From positions 1-10,116 of the forward strand of contig JANBQS010000950.1 of assembly GCA_027577415.1 (NCBI GenBank): a DNA stretch of 10,116 nucleotides. Direction: 5' to 3'. The notes beneath the pieces were generated by a model. It did not search any database, was not told where the DNA came from, and saw only the letters and a list, made by a program, of their open reading frames with translations. The DNA is from Coemansia sp. RSA 922. Lineage: Eukaryota > Kickxellomycota > Kickxellomycetes > Kickxellales > Kickxellaceae. A program made the position numbers and the translations under genes. Shown here in pieces: positions 8,320-10,116 of this stretch (position 1 is the stretch's first letter; the number at the start of each line of letters is the position of its first letter).

Positions 8320-9027
8320 ATGTTGGCTGGTGCTGGATACTTGACTGTAATGCTATTGTTGCCAGGTACGTAGCTAGCCACATGCTTAAACAACAACAAA
8401 AAAGTGGACAATTAGGACATTGTCTATGCAAAAAGAGATTTTACATGCTGCCAACAAAATATGTACTGAACATTGTTATATTGTGTATTCTTATTGTTAA
8501 CATATTTAATAGCGCACGCGGTTACATTGGGCACTTCGGTTGAGCATATTGGTCTGCTAATGGGCCTATCTAATGGCTGTACAGTCATGGGTGCTATTCT
8601 TCTACACCACTTTACAAAGAAGTACGGACATCTGAACGGCATGCTGCTTATACACCTTATTGGCTCGATTGCGACTGGATATTTTTGGTTTAGAGCCAAC
8701 ACTTATAATGCGCTTAGTTTGTTTACAGTTATCTTTTGTATGTCGGCTGGCTCGGTTGTGCCAATGTATCCGTTAGGTCAGTTGGACGTCAAGGATAAGG
8801 AAAGTTGGCTACTCGGCGGCACTCAAGTAGTAAAGTGGGCTATTTTGACAACCGCTGTGGCGATTCCAATTATCAAGGTGTTTTACATTGACTGGGTCAG
8901 TTTCTATTTGACTTCGCATTGGATAAAACCGGCAGTCGTTCTAGTCACCGGGGGCTATGTTAGCGCCACAGTGGGGCTGACAGTTTTACGCTTCTCATTG
9001 TCTCCTCATCTTAAAGCCAGACTCTAG
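8320..9027 (+). pseudogene. C-terminal half (TM7-TM12) of an MFS/monocarboxylate-type transporter, probably truncated
   Basis: Exon 1 (8320-8365) starts with MLAGAGYLTVMLLLP. The intron is 8366-8512 (donor GTACGT, acceptor AATAG) and exon 2 is 8513-9027. The joint is in phase and gives 186 residues. The junction LPAHAVTLG fits the end of TM7 in monocarboxylate-transporter-like MFS proteins. Next come HIGLLMGLSNG (TM8), the TM9 segment LNGMLLIHLIGSIATGYFWF, TM10 with GSVVPMYPLG, TM11 and TM12, ending in RFSLSPHLKARL. That is only six of the twelve helices. The N-terminal half is absent upstream, where stops occur in this frame just before 8320. The loop 8-9 signature usually written G-x-x-A-D-R-x-G reads HHFTKKYGHLN, without the Asp. 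The body has no internal stop or frameshift, so it is either a recently truncated copy or a rapidly diverging half-size protein. It should not transport alone in the usual way. Exon 1 is the least certain part. Confidence 0.6.
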
Positions 9028-10116
9028 AGTTCCTTTTTTTATTTCTTGCTAGTTTATTTCTGCTTGATTTCTATATTTTCACTTTGTCGTTAATTTTGCC
9101 TGCAATAGAAAGCACGTAACAATATAATGACTTTGCATAATGCCAAATGCGAATAGAGACAAAAAAACAGCACAAAATCCGGCCAGTATTTGTTGTTAAA
9201 GATTTGACAATAGCAATAACAGTATATTGGCAGCTCTTGATTCTTTGTATATGGAACGCACCATACAAAAACAATTAGTACAAGCCACAACACAAACAAG
9301 CTTTGACCCTTTTAATTCAGTTACTAAAATAGGAGCATTGCTACAGGGGCTCAATCCATACAAGCCTCGGTTATTGTTTAAAGTCGTCAAGACGGCTGGG
9401 TGTGGCGGCAAATATTTTAGACGACTATGAGTGATAATGGACCCGCTACCAGAACATTTTTATTTATTTTCTTGTAAACAAGCCATTGTGCACCTTTTCT
9501 GCCCTGATTTTTTTCCTTGGGTCTGCTTTCTTTTGGCGCCACAGTTTACATAACGGCCAGTAAAAGTCTTTATTATTTAGCTAATAAGTTAGACAATGGG
9601 GTTTGTCTAGCTGGTGTTGAGTACATTGTATTTACAACCGCAAAAAAAAAAAACTGGGTTTGCCATTAGCCACATGTTTGTTATTTTTTTATTTGCGGCT
9701 GTGGGCGTATTTTATAAATAAAATGCCAAACACAAAAATAAAAACAATGTGCGCCCTTTAATGGTGAGTTTAGTTTGAACTGTTCAACCAAAAAAATAAT
9801 AGCCACGAGGAAGATTTGGGTACAATAGTGACATCACTTGGGCGCCGCTAAAGCTTGCCTTTTTTAGAAAAATCGTATATTGCTTGTAATAACTAGTCCT
9901 ATATATCGTGTCTACCATTAAACTGTATTGATAGAGAAGAGAGATTGTCTATTAGTGGTGGACTGTATCTCGGATACAAAAGGCTTTTTGAAAGTGAAGG
10001 CAGTCGAGGGAAATAAAAAATAGCCTACCTCTATTGGTTGATATATCATTGTGCCCATAAAAAGACCGATCAATAATCAAGGGCGAATCTAAATTCCGCA
10101 GAAGCTTGTTGATCTA
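9028..10116. other. AT-rich intergenic region without a supported gene
   Basis: This stretch of almost 1.1 kb is rich in A and T runs (for example at 9641-9652 and 9685-9691). The longest ATG-started frame is about 60 codons (9251-9430, +), with no recognisable motif and AT-biased codons unlike the neighbouring genes, so I do not call it. I found no tRNA-like arms. Small inverted repeats are present: TAGACAA/TTGTCTA (9590-9596 with 9603-9609) and TTGAAC-t-GTTCAA (about 9776-9788). A distal promoter or the 3' end of a gene beyond the window may lie here. Confidence 0.6.

Noticed and set aside
8117..8543. Hydrophobic AT-rich open frames upstream of and across the transporter intron
   Set aside because: One starts at ATG 8117 and the other at a non-ATG codon. 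They show no MFS N-terminal motif and are typical of T-rich non-coding DNA.
9200..9430. Possible small ORF (stop-to-stop frame, ATG at 9251)
   Set aside because: About 60 codons from the ATG, no recognisable motif, AT-biased codons and no splice signals that link it to a neighbour.

Overview
The window is nuclear DNA from a fungus with a compact genome. The evidence is short spliceosomal introns (92 to 147 nt) with GT-AG borders and CTAAC/CTGAC-like branch sites, plus a gene set found in fungi: a 9-1-1 clamp subunit, a Trs65-like TRAPPII subunit, mitochondrial bL27 and class III alcohol dehydrogenase. Coding DNA is close to 50% GC, with AT-rich gaps rich in A and T tracts. An early-diverging lineage, for example a Coemansia-like Kickxellomycotina, is my guess from overall feel only.

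Layout. From 1 to about 6.1 kb the genes are tightly packed. First comes the terminal exon of a gene encoding a C-terminally membrane-anchored protein (+, 139-519). Convergent with it is an unrecognised mitochondrial-type protein (-, 603-1580). The mitochondrial ribosomal protein bL27m follows (-, two exons, 1756-2306). A 235 bp divergent promoter leads to RAD1 (+, 2542-3549), followed in tandem by a long Trs65-like gene (+, 3686-6088). Convergent with that is SFA1/ADH5, the glutathione-dependent formaldehyde dehydrogenase (-, four exons, 6225-7711).

From 7.7 kb on, coding density falls. A 608 bp spacer upstream of SFA1 carries two well-formed inverted repeats and a 14 bp palindrome. It is followed by the C-terminal half (TM7-TM12) of an MFS/monocarboxylate-type transporter (+, 8320-9027, two exons), which looks truncated. 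The last 1.1 kb is AT-rich and holds no gene I can support.

The genes do not form a pathway. They are housekeeping neighbours for DNA-damage checkpoint, Golgi trafficking, mitochondrial translation and formaldehyde detoxification. I see no defence, mobile or biosynthetic system. The most useful results are the reconstructed exon structures of bL27m, SFA1 and the half-transporter, and the structured spacer at 7782-7889.
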